Positions 45,901 through 54,430 of a stretch of DNA of 64,000 nt are shown here, one piece after another. Location: contig NC_134524.1 in assembly GCF_027942865.1 (NCBI RefSeq), forward strand, positions 22,745,536-22,809,535, written 5' to 3'. Position 1 is the first letter of the stretch. Each line of letters opens with the position of its first letter. The position numbers and the translations under genes are program-made. A model generated the notes under the pieces. That model ran no database searches. It saw only the letters and a list, made by a program, of their open reading frames with translations, and was not told the origin of the DNA. Source of the DNA: Odontesthes bonariensis. Its lineage: Eukaryota > Chordata > Actinopteri > Atheriniformes > Atherinopsidae.

Positions 45901-47944
45901 GCATGTGAACAACAATACTTTGTAATGCTCGTGCAAAATTCCACGACAAATAGTGAGTTATAGTGACCGAACCTTATGAAATTTGTTGTATGACCGAAGG
46001 AGGGGCAACATCAGTGAACGATCAGTGAACTGTCGCAGGTCTTTCAGACTAACGTTTTCATCGGCTTTTCCGGTTTCGTTTTACGCCACTCAGAACAGAC
46101 TGTCCTTCAAAATGAGCAGAAAAGGGGAGGAGGTGATGCCTCGTGTCTGGTAGGCTCGCTCCAAAGAAACCGATTCTCTAATTCAAACCCATCTCGAACG
46201 ATCCACTGCCGCCTCACAAAATCCAGAGGCTGTTTTTTTTTTTTCCCCTGTGGGATGCGACAGGAGTGTTTTGTTCTTCCCTTTTCAGGCAAAACTATTG
46301 TCTTATTTTGATCTAATCAAACTGCAGCGGTTTCCTGGAAATGAGTCACTCGGCCCACCAGGAAACAGGAACCCACTACCTGGGAAAAAAAAAAAAGAGG
46401 AAAAAACTAAGGAAAAACAAACAAACAAAAAAAAAAAATAGCAAATGCATTCCTTCAAAAATCCGTTCTAATTCTGTTTGGGAGCCTCTGTGTCTGCTGC
46501 TCTGCATCATGACCTGAAACCCCCACTTTTACCCAAGACTGAGATCTAATCATACTGGGACATTAGCAGATTCGCATTTAGAAGCTGTTAAAAAAAAAAA
46601 AACATTTTGCGAATCAAGTCTAACCTGACGAAGACTGACTTAGCCCTCGTTTCCAGTCCAACTCGTGCGGCTGACGGCGTCTTCTCAGGTGTGACGTAAC
46701 ATCTAAGGCTGCTGAAACGCCGCACTGTGCCCCGTTTCACCGGGACCCTCTGATTCGGTGACTTTAGCAACCTGGAGTAGTTTTCTTCATGCGAGGAAAA
46801 CAAGTTCTGAGTATTTTGATGAAATAAATTTAGCCGCAGCACTTGAGAAGTGGCTTTGGTGATGCCGTCTGCGTCCCTATGCTAACTAGCCACGTGCTAG
46901 TTTCTTTAAGTTGAACATCTCCGCCTAACTCAAGATCTTGATACTTGTGTTGGCCTTCGATAGGCTTTGCTTAAAGGGATAGTTCGCCTCTTTTGACATG
47001 AAGCTGTATGACATCCCATATTAGCAACATCATTTATGAACATTGACTGACCCCCCGCTGCTTCCTGTGAGACGAGTTCTGGCCTCACAGGAGTTTTGGC
47101 GTTGACGAAGGTAGTCCAGCTAGTTGGCTGGGGCTTAAAAAATAAAGCGTTTTGCTTCTCAAAATTCATAAATGTTCATAAATGATGTTGCTAATATGGG
47201 ATGTCATACAGCTTCATGTCAAAAGAGGCGAACTATCCCTTTAAGATGGTACAGCCGCCGCCCCCGACAGAACATTCTTTTTAGCTGGGACAACTACTTC
47301 TTCTCCTTAATTAAAACCACAAGCAATGTTGCCGACACTGCCATTCTTCAGCAACCCTATGAAACCTAGTGTTTTGCAGCTTTTTGAAAGACTGATTTAG
47401 ATTTGCTTCTTTTTGTTTCATGAACGGAATTCCGTCACCACTTATTATTAATTCACATCTGAGAAATCCCCCCCTTCAAGTAAAATATCTTTCCATTTCC
47501 ATTCGTGCTCTGCCCCACATGAGCCCACAACTGCACTGTAGTGTTGGCATTTCTGAAGGAGAAGCTTGTAAACCTAAGAATGCAGAACATGTGGAAGTCC
47601 AACAACAAACACCACCAATATGGCGGTCGAATATAGATGCCGAAGAGGTTAAACCCTGAATCGTAACACTTGACTCCATCATCGCCCGGCTCCGTTCTGT
47701 GGTTTCATCAGCCAAATTGATTTTTTTCTGAAAGAACAAATGCCTCCCTGTCAGTGATTGGTGGGCTGCCAAAGTGGCAAAGAAAAAAGAAAAAAAAAAA
47801 AAAAAAAAAAAAAAAAACTTGACAGCACCAGCTAATGTTTAGGCTTGTTTGTATTAGTGCCTCCACATTTAAGGTCCTCAAAGTTCACTGTGACGCACAG
47901 ATGATAAACTATCTGGACATGTACTTTCACCTTATAGGTGTTTT

Positions 47945-48018
<74 letters not shown>

Positions 48019-48710
48019 CAGTAGTTGGGCTTTTTCAGATAAAAATAAATAAATAAATTTGAACTGTCAATTCATTTTAAGAACCAAACCCACAGGAAAC
48101 ATTCAGTCTGTATCCCATGACAGGATGTGGTCATTTTTTTTCCCAATAGCTACATAAAAACACGCACCAGTATCAGCTGACTGTGCTGTTTACATGCTCC
48201 CATGATTTATGACTCGTCTTTCGGGTGCATCTGTTAGAAAACGAGCAACTGCGATAACAAGTGTCATCGCTTGGATTCTCATGTGCAAGCAAACGGATTT
48301 GGCCACTAAGTACTAGACAAACTAGCAGGCTAAGCTAGCTGATCTTCGCCTGTTACTATCCTGCCCCTCTCACATCAACAAACCAAAGCTGTCTCGCCAA
48401 CTGACACACACGCCTGGTTTGTACTTAAGCACGGCCCCATTATTACTCCAAACTCGAATTTCTGCAGCGCTAGAGGGCCGCCCAGAACAGTCTGGGCTGT
48501 ACAACTTTCTGGAAACCCTATGTTTTGTTATCATGTTGTTCAGGGAGGTTAGCAAACAGGCTAGCAAAGCAGCTAGCTCAGCGTCCAAGCTCACGAGCCC
48601 GGTCAGCGGACAGCTCCTCGGCACGCTAACACCAGCCGCACAGCCCAATCTGACCTACTTACCATCGTACAAATCGAGGCGATCTTTCGGACTGTCATCA
48701 GTATTTCCAT
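28718..48710 (-). CDS. usp12: Ubiquitin carboxyl-terminal hydrolase 12 (deubiquitinase)
   Basis: Ten coding exons on the minus strand join in frame to 383 residues: 48710-48663, 44275-44195, 43905-43822, 41662-41533, 41006-40738, 38961-38885, 38759-38676, 33716-33519, 32714-32636, 28819-28718. USP12 removes ubiquitin (for example from histones H2A/H2B and signalling receptors) and is activated by WDR48/UAF1 and WDR20. The catalytic Cys is C48 in GNTCYCNS, His is H330 in NRGHYITIV, Asp lies in LLFDDDIVE (345-347). Zinc-finger cysteine pairs are C199/C202 and C246/C249. USP12 rather than USP46 is indicated by the MEILM start, [44 protein letters not shown] and the QSRD end. The length exceeds human USP12 (370) by 13, essentially a run of 12 glycines (158-169). 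Introns carry many transposons. Head-to-head partner is rasl11a. Paralog a or b cannot be decided. Confidence 0.96.
29014..29505. mobile_element. TTAA-type MITE, right end lost, with expanded internal repeat
   Basis: It begins TTAAAGGGATAGTTCTCCTC and follows the other family members at 46971 and 52607 (CGAAGCTGTATGACATCCCA, GGCGTTGACGAAGGTAGTCC, AGTTGGCTGGGGC). Internal inverted segments around GAGAAGCAAAAT flank the 12 bp array. The right TIR was not found near 29505. Located in the last usp12 intron. Confidence 0.65.
29242..29334. repeat. 12 bp tandem repeat, about 8 copies
   Basis: GCAGACCGAAGT repeats from 29242, with GCAGACCAAAGT in the middle copies. It is open in all frames because 12 is a multiple of three, which creates spurious Cys-Arg-Pro-Lys or Ser-Ala-Asp-Arg repeat ORFs. 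The related MITE at 52607 has only single traces of the unit. Confidence 0.95.
33930..34117 (+). mobile_element. tRNA-derived SINE
   Basis: The head TGGCGTAGTGGG (33946-33957) is a pol III A box and GGTTCAAGTCC (34011-34021) a B box. The body continues with CCCTTTGCTGCATG and CTGCTTCCTGTCTGAC and the tail ends with AATAAAGGCATAAAAA. Same family as 45085-45285. It lies in the usp12 intron before exon 33716-33519. Confidence 0.85.
34118..34500 (+). mobile_element. L1-like LINE 3' end
   Basis: A short frame ends [20 protein letters not shown], resembling the C-terminus of fish L1-type ORF2. The noncoding 3' region then ends with AATAAAAAGAGAATTTC and an A-run at about 34488-34500. It is 5' truncated at the SINE. 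Confidence 0.55.
34910..35750 (+). mobile_element. L1-like LINE C-terminal fragment
   Basis: Broken plus-strand frames give [32 protein letters not shown] and [10 protein letters not shown]-like pieces typical of the L1/Tx1 ORF2 C-terminal region. It ends with CCAATAAAAATCTTT and an A-rich tail at about 35727-35750. Separate from the 34118-34500 copy, same orientation. Confidence 0.65.
36728..37099. mobile_element. hAT MITE
   Basis: Ends TAGGGCTG and CAGCCCTA with extended inverted CGATAC/GTATCG motifs. Flanks CCGAAGAG (36720-36727) and CCTAAGAG (37100-37107) match 7 of 8, as expected for a hAT duplication. Internal (AAAT)n at about 36946-36975. Lies in a usp12 intron. Confidence 0.78.
37792..38610. 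mobile_element. hAT-like element, about 0.8 kb
   Basis: The left end TGGGGTGGGGGGGAATTTAA with CGATTC repeats and the right end with TAATCGAATCG then CCACCCCTAC are inverted counterparts. Flanks TAATTTCT (37784-37791) and TAATTTCC (38611-38618) match 7 of 8. No transposase. In the usp12 intron next to exon 38759-38676. Confidence 0.65.
40199..40553. mobile_element. hAT MITE with perfect 8 bp duplication
   Basis: GCCGGGTC flanks both sides (40191-40198, 40554-40561). Ends TAGCGATGCACCGATACCGA and (reverse complement) TAGGGATGCATCGATACCAC are inverted repeats of the common fish hAT type. It is 355 bp and noncoding, in a usp12 intron about 180 bp from the end of exon 41006-40738. Confidence 0.92.
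41836..42324. mobile_element. Harbinger-type TIR element carrying a Myb/SANT-like ORF
   Basis: Ends AGCCTCGTTTCCACT and (reverse complement) AGCCTCGTTTCCACTGTCAG are inverted repeats, and ATA flanks both sides (41833-41835, 42325-42327), fitting a 3 bp target duplication. It is 489 bp and contains one DNA-binding ORF but no transposase. It lies in the usp12 intron between exons 43905-43822 and 41662-41533. Confidence 0.82.
41895..42242 (+). CDS. Myb/SANT-like DNA-binding ORF of a Harbinger-type element
   Basis: The frame contains [40 protein letters not shown] and [20 protein letters not shown]. This matches the trihelix-like Myb/SANT domain (x-Q-C-R-x-K-x-K-K-L-R-x-x-Y) encoded by the second gene of Harbinger elements, which helps the transposase enter the nucleus and bind ends. 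The Trp-rich first helix is missing, so the domain is incomplete at its N-terminus, and the first 30 residues are TIR-derived. Probably a relic, but the core has no stop. Confidence 0.55.
   Translation: MFPLPRKRTGPMVPVTIFVTLLLGVPSTQDRFQALLSVVGEEAVQRELDGAVRNQKVSQLIAAKMAQSGFNRNASQCRIKLKKLRSDYRQIKDHNRSVVRNYGCYLRFGTHSTHP
45085..45285 (-). mobile_element. tRNA-derived SINE with 12 bp target duplication
   Basis: Minus strand: head GGGGCGGTCGGTGGCGTAGT, B box GGTTCGAGTCC (45210-45200), tail ending TTAAAAG. Exact duplication AGATTTCTTCTT at 45073-45084 and 45286-45297 proves retroposition. In usp12 intron 1. Confidence 0.93.
46971..47244. mobile_element. TTAA-flanked MITE with 74 bp perfect TIRs
   Basis: 46971-47044 and 47171-47244 are exact reverse complements, starting TTAAAGGGATAGTTCGCC. 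TTAA at both ends indicates piggyBac/Kolobok-type insertion. In usp12 intron 1. Confidence 0.95.
47780..48017. repeat. Poly-A run and (TA)n(CA)n microsatellite
   Basis: An A-rich run at 47780-47817 and alternating TA then CA from about 47947 to 48017, in usp12 intron 1. Confidence 0.95.
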
Positions 48711-48724
48711 CCGTAAGCCGCCAT
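48698..48724 (-). promoter_or_regulatory. YY1-like motif and 8-codon uORF overlapping the usp12 start
   Basis: On the minus strand CCAACATGGCGGC (48728-48716) fits the YY1 consensus AANATGGCGGC. Its ATG has A at -3 and G at +4 and opens an eight-codon uORF that overlaps the usp12 ATG (48710) out of frame and stops in TGATG, where the ATG is usp12 Met5. If the transcript includes it, initiation at Met1 could be reduced and Met5 used. If transcription starts downstream it is only a YY1 site. Confidence 0.55.
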
Positions 48725-50859
48725 GTTGGACCGAACCCCGATGGTGAAATAACCAGAGCCAATACGGCTGCAGAGTTCCGGAAGGGAGAGCCTGCTGCTC
48801 CTGTCTATCAGTGATGTAAAGTGAGAGGAAACTACAGCTGCAGCTTCCGGTCTAGGATTTCAAACTAATGAAACCCAAGTTTCCATTCGTGTTGGAGGTT
48901 AAATTATTATACTCTGCTTTAAAGACTAATAGTTTTTTTTTCACACTGCATTGAAAATAAAATGCAGTCTATTTTATGCAATAAAAAAATAAATATTTCC
49001 TTAAACACAACAAGATTTGATTAAACAAAACAAACCGAAAAAGAAAAACATGCTATTTTTTTTTTAAAATCTGTTTTTAATTTTCTCTTATTTCATTCTA
49101 TTTATTTTTTCTAGTTTTTTATTTTCTGTGCTGTGTTTTGTGTTTGACAATTTTTTTGCATTGTTGTTCCGTCTTCCCTTTTCTTGTTCTGCGCTCTGAA
49201 ATGTTGTGTTTTGAGTTTGTTATCACCGTTTTGGTTTAGTTGTTAGTTTTTAGTTAGTTAGCTATTTTTTTTGCAATCCTGTTGTGCCTTTTGGAATGTC
49301 ACATTTTGTTATCCTGTTTATTGACGCGTTATCGTTTTGTCTGTTTTGTCACTTTTTAGCAAAATGCTGCGTGCTTTGTGAAATATTACTGTTTTCTTGT
49401 TTGAAAAGGATATTTTCTAATCTTTTGGTGTGGTGTGTAGCACATCAGGACCCCTGTCCTCTGTCCTGCACATGTTTTTAGCTATATGGCTTGAAGTTTC
49501 CACACAGCTGCACAAAGGACATCCAGTCTAATTGATCGTTTTTACATCTATTATATCCACTCAATTTATGGGAAAGTGACATAAACACTGAATCAAAGGG
49601 AACTTTAAAGTATGACTGTAATTAAACTGTGTAGATACTCATTGTGCAGATAAGAAGGAGCAAATATTTTTCATGATTTGGTTTTTCCTTTGGATGTTGC
49701 CCTGTGTCCACTCGGATCTTCAACGTTAAATCCAAAACTAACTCACTAAAGCAAAGCACTCAATTATTACCCAATGTTTTATTTTGAAGATAAAATAATA
49801 TTGTTTCCGGTGTTGCAGTGCGATACCTCTGTCTGACTTCATGGTTTCCTGTCTGTGAGTGTCGCTGACGCACTACTTAGTCGCACTTATGACTTTAGTT
49901 CGATTTTCAACATGAGGACTCGGTGGGCGGAGCTTGCGTGAGACGTCACTATGTATTTCAGTGGACTAATGTGACGATATTGTTTATGTTTATGTTTTTG
50001 TTTATGTTTATGATATTCACTTAGCTACTGTCCTTAAACACAAAATTGAGATAGCCGTGAGTGTTCATTAATGTTATCTTTTATACACATTTGAATTACA
50101 ACTTAAGTCCATAAGAAAGAAATGATCATAAAGCTCGACAAAAAGCTTCTAGAACACACAAGTAAAGGAAATAAATTGTAAATCATTTCGACGATGGCTG
50201 ATATGAACGTATTTCATACAACTTTTAATAATTTAATCGAAGTGAAACTTTTTTTAAAATATTTTTTTATTAGTATTTTGTCACTTGTAAAACAAGAGTC
50301 CATTTTTACATCAGGGTAACTGACTGCTGTCTTTTATAACTCCACATGCATTTTCCTTATTCTTGCACATGCAACGTAAGCAATATTTAAATGCAGGTCC
50401 CTTTCTTGTGAAGGATTATCAAATGTCCTCCACTGCCAACTGAAATTTGGCTGAATAATTTTCATACAAACAGCCAAATGAGTTCACACACTGAGAAATA
50501 TTCTTGTCAGAAAACGCCACAGTAGACAACTGCTGAATGAAGTTGCTCCAAGTTCTTGCAATATTTCATGTCTGTTGGGATCAGTGAGTAGAGGAGCACC
50601 GTGCAGACAGTAGGATGAGTGCACCAGTGGTCTCTCTCTTTTCCTACAATAGTTGGAAATTTTTTGTCTTTTTAAAACAGCAGCAGCAGCAGTTCGTGAC
50701 CCAGTTTAAAACAGGTTTCACCAGCCAAAATTATCGATATCGACAAGAGGTTGTCACATATGACTGAAGAGGCTGGGGTTTATTTAAAACCATCATGGTG
50801 TTACTCCAGATCGGACACAGTTTAAAAGAGGAACATTCTATTGTTGGGGTAAAGTTAAC

Positions 50860-51513
50860 AGTCAGTGGGGTTACATGGCACTGAAAGGATCGGATAATTG
50901 GCTAAATTGCAATAAGATTGAGTTATTAAGTGCATGTAGACACCTTAATCTGACAAGAAATTGGATCGGATCGGACTTCTCGCGATCGGATTAAGACCCC
51001 AAGATAACTTGGTTGAAAGTCAAATTAAACATGTTTGCAGACGGGTGAAGCACGTGGTGAATTAGACTTTGCGTTCTGCGCATGCTCGAGATTTTTTCCC
51101 TGCGGTCGTGAACCGGAAGTTGGAAGAGACGATATTACAATTGTTGTTGTCGCCGTCGGAAAGAAACAAACAACGCGATGGAGAATGCGCCGTTGTGCAT
51201 CGCGTTTGTGCAATAAGCAGCTCACCACAAACGAAATATAGAGGGACGTAGCTTCATCTTGCTCTTCATTCACCATTTTCTCGAATGCCTGAGTTTGTTG
51301 TTGGTTTTGAAGCGGTCAACAGGAAGTGGCTCTGTTAGCAATAGTTGAAATGGGTACAGCGCCACCTATAGTATCGGAGTATGACATGCTTTGTGCCTCT
51401 GATCCGATTCATTCACCGCCATATATCCAAGGATAATTACCCTTGCTCAACTCATTCTTATTGTAATTTAGCCAATAATCCGATCCTTTCAGTGCCATGT
51501 AACCCCACTGACT
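50860..51513. mobile_element. TIR DNA element, about 66 bp ends
   Basis: AGTCAGTGGGGTTACATGGC at the left is repeated inverted at the right, with about 62 of 66 bases matching (CACTGAAAGGATCGGAT and beyond). It is 654 bp. Small internal frames show no transposase. No clear target duplication beyond the repeat, so the superfamily is open. Confidence 0.88.
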
Positions 51514-51671
51514 GAGTGATTGACACTTTTAGCTAAATTAATACATTGTTAACGAGAAGAAGAACAGTCACTTGTGAGGTGCAACAATCATCGTAGAGTC
51601 ATTGTGTAAGGTTATTGCCGCGGTGCCGTCGCAGCCCAAGGGGGCAATGAAATGTTGACTCTTAAGAAAGA

Positions 51672-52157
51672 CCTAAAGACCTCAATATGCTTCTCCGTAG
51701 TCACGGAGAGGCTCTCCGTCCTTTCGAAGTTCTCCGTCGGGATGTCGGATACGCAAGGTAATTCACCTCCCGATCAGTAGGCGTCGCTACGTTAGACGAC
51801 CCAATCTCGCGACGTCTGTCGTGAAAGTCTTTGATTGATTGTTCACTTTCCGGCTCCGTTCCACTCCTCACAGTGAACAATGGTACCCGAGAGAGAAATA
51901 CTGTTGTTGGAGTTGGAGCTTATTGATTTTGAAATGCAAATAATTTTGACCAAATGTTGACCGGCACACGGTAAACTCTTTCAAAAATGGCGGCGTTGTT
52001 GTTCTGAGAGGAAGGCGCTAAACCGGAAAAGTGATTCCGGAAATGATGTTGTTAGCCGACCAATCACAACCCTTGCGGTCTCTGTCGCCTCGACGACTAG
52101 ATAGGAATTTTGGCCGACGCACGCAAGAGACGGAGAGCGTCTCCGGAAAATCAGCCT
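51672..52157. mobile_element. Possible Harbinger-like MITE
   Basis: CTCCGT-rich ends (CACGGAGAGGCTCTCCGTCC on the left, GACGGAGAGCGTCTCCGG on the right) are imperfect inverted repeats, and the right end reads inward as TTAAGGCTGATTTTCCGG, like common fish Harbinger-type MITEs. The left end is diverged and no duplication was seen. Confidence 0.4.
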
Positions 52158-52606
52158 TAACCCAGACTGGTAAAAATTTAGTTGGTTTATTTGTATCATG
52201 GATTCGTCCAGAGAAACAAAGGAATTATAAAGGAATAATCCAGCCACTGGGTCTGAGTCTCTGGAGGAGAAGAGAGATAAGTTCATTCCGGTAGGTGTAG
52301 CCACAGAACATCCAAGGTGTGGTCTTACTAGTTATGGTCGACAAGGTTATTTCGATGGGGATCACTGGTTGTCCTTGACATGTGCTGGAGTCGTATGAGG
52401 CTGAGGTGGGAGAGTAGCAGAGGTACGAAGTCCACAAGGAGTCCTCAGCTGGAGCTGACTCGTACAAAGGAGACTGGTACAGAACACTGGTTGAGCGAGC
52501 CACTTTTCTACCAGCTAGGAAGCACTGGAAAACACAGGCGAAATGGCCGGATTACCACACTATAGGAGCAGGCACCCCGGCAGAGGCTGTGTGCACAAGC
52601 TGGTCC

Positions 52607-53093
52607 TTAAAGGGATAGTTCGCCTCTTTGGACATGAAGCTGTATGACATCCCATATTAGCAATATCATTTATTAAATTTGACTTACCCCCTGCTGCGTC
52701 CTGTGAGCAATATGCTTTCAAAAGAGTAATACATTTGCATCACAAAATCGTCCATCCAGAAAAAGTCAGACCTCACAATCGTTTTGCGCTATTTTCTCTC
52801 CCTTCGCACTGCGTTCAGCCACCTGCTGATAGCCGCACCTGTCACAGTGTTTACTGCTCGGAAGCAGGGGACTGCTCTGTCTGAACTTCGGTCTGCACAG
52901 TTTACACAGCCCATAGTGATACGAAGGTAGAGAGAAAATAGCGCCAAGCGATTGTGAGGTCTGACTTTTTCTGAATGAACGATTTTGTGATGCAAATGTT
53001 TTACTCTTTTGGAACGCATATTGTTTTTTTAAGCAAAACGCTTTATTTTTGTGGCCCCAGCCAACTAGCAAAAGAGGCGAACTATCCCTTTAA
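52607..53093. mobile_element. TTAA-flanked MITE
   Basis: TTAAAGGGATAGTTCGCCTC at 52607 and its inverse ending CTTTAA at 53093. Internal inverted blocks around AAAAAGTCAGACCTCACAAT and GAGAGAAAATAGCGC form a second hairpin. Third member of the family seen at 29014 and 46971. Confidence 0.88.
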
Positions 53094-54430
53094 GAGCTGC
53101 TCAGTGATGAGCAACAGGTGCAACAGCCAGAGAGCCGGAAGAAGCATCCAAAACCACAGGCAATCAGCGCAGCACCATGACAGGGGCTGAAGAAGCCTCT
53201 GACTGAAGACAATCAAACGGCTCTTTGATTACTCTGTCGTGTACAGGGTTTGGAGTGTTGTCCATTGGGTCAGCTCCAGGTGATGTGCAAAATGTTTTAT
53301 CGTTGTTAAAGAAAAAAGAAAACAGCTTTTCTCATGCAACGCTAATTCAATTTGTTGTTTTTTTTTATTTTGTACTTTAATAGATATGTTATAATGATTT
53401 ATAATATAGATTGCCACTCGACACGGTCCTGTACTGATTTACTGCCAGTGATACTGTTTGTCAAGTGTTAGGTGTTTTAGTCTGGGATGCAATAGGTCAA
53501 GCACAAAAAAAAATAAAAATAAAAAACTAATGCTGAGAAGTTTAAAGAGTTCATATCTCCATCTGTTGTAACAGAGTTAAACATGCTCCCTTTAATGCTC
53601 CTGTGCATGTATATTTGGATACGGACAACCTCCCCGCCAAAATAACGGAATGTCGTTTTGAAATCTATGAAAGTGTAAAAATAGATTTGGAATTTTTAAG
53701 TCGATATGTTTTAAGTCGTTAAGTCGATAAAAAAGAGTTCCATAAAATGGACACCGATGGATCCCCATACATTCCCGCACTGCAGAGAGAGACGTGGTGT
53801 TTAAAAGCCACAAAACAAGAGCTTCTATCAGTTAACCTATTTTTCTTTTCTCTGCTTATTTTCTACACACTTCGTCATTTCTTTTGTGGGTTTTGATTTG
53901 GGAGAAAAGTTTATGTCGCGTATCTATGGAAATGTCAGGGCGTCTGAGTCCAGGCTGGGAAGCGGAGCTTCATTTATACTGGTCTCACGGGAATATCAGA
54001 GGGGATGGATCAGAGTCTATATCCCTCCCTCTCATCTTTCTTTCTGCTTTCTATCCGAAGCCAGAGGCATCTGGAACCGCTGCAGACCGGAGTATATTCT
54101 TCTTCTTCTTTTAAGTAGGACTTCAAACGCCAATAATATGCGCTGGATGATGCACCCACGCGGCGGCTGAAAGTCTTAAATCACTCATACTACGAAAAAC
54201 TTTAATCAGGGACTAGGATTTGTGGATACTTATTGGGGTATTTAGGACAAACGACCATTTCTGTCGGCTGCTATAACCAATCCAAGGATACTCTCTTTCC
54301 GAGAATAAACAGCAGGAGCGCTTCAGCCCTCCGCAATATTACGGAGGGATTTTTTTTTCCTCGGGGCGCAGGGATCTGTTGTTATTTTCCCACGGAGAAC
54401 GGAGCCGATCTGAGGGCAGAGGGGAGCTAA

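Larger units (their letters stand above)
48711..54430. other. Shared intergenic region between usp12 and rasl11a
   Basis: The two genes diverge from here, so both promoters lie inside. The CpG- and GC-rich stretch at about 48400-48850 looks like the usp12 promoter. The GC-rich stretch at about 54300-54480 fits rasl11a 5' UTR/promoter. Between are AT-rich sequence (48900-50300, including T-rich and GTTTATGTTTAT repeats), two clear TIR elements and one doubtful one. No other gene was recognised. Confidence 0.6.

Noticed and set aside
28718-48710. Assignment of the protease to usp46 instead of usp12
   Set aside because: A few residues ([23 protein letters not shown]) resemble USP46, but the N-terminus [37 protein letters not shown], the QSRD end and rasl11a as neighbour all favour USP12.
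48419-48814. 131-codon plus frame over the usp12 promoter and first exon
   Set aside because: Antisense to usp12 exon 1 and a GC-rich promoter; no recognisable domain or splice context.
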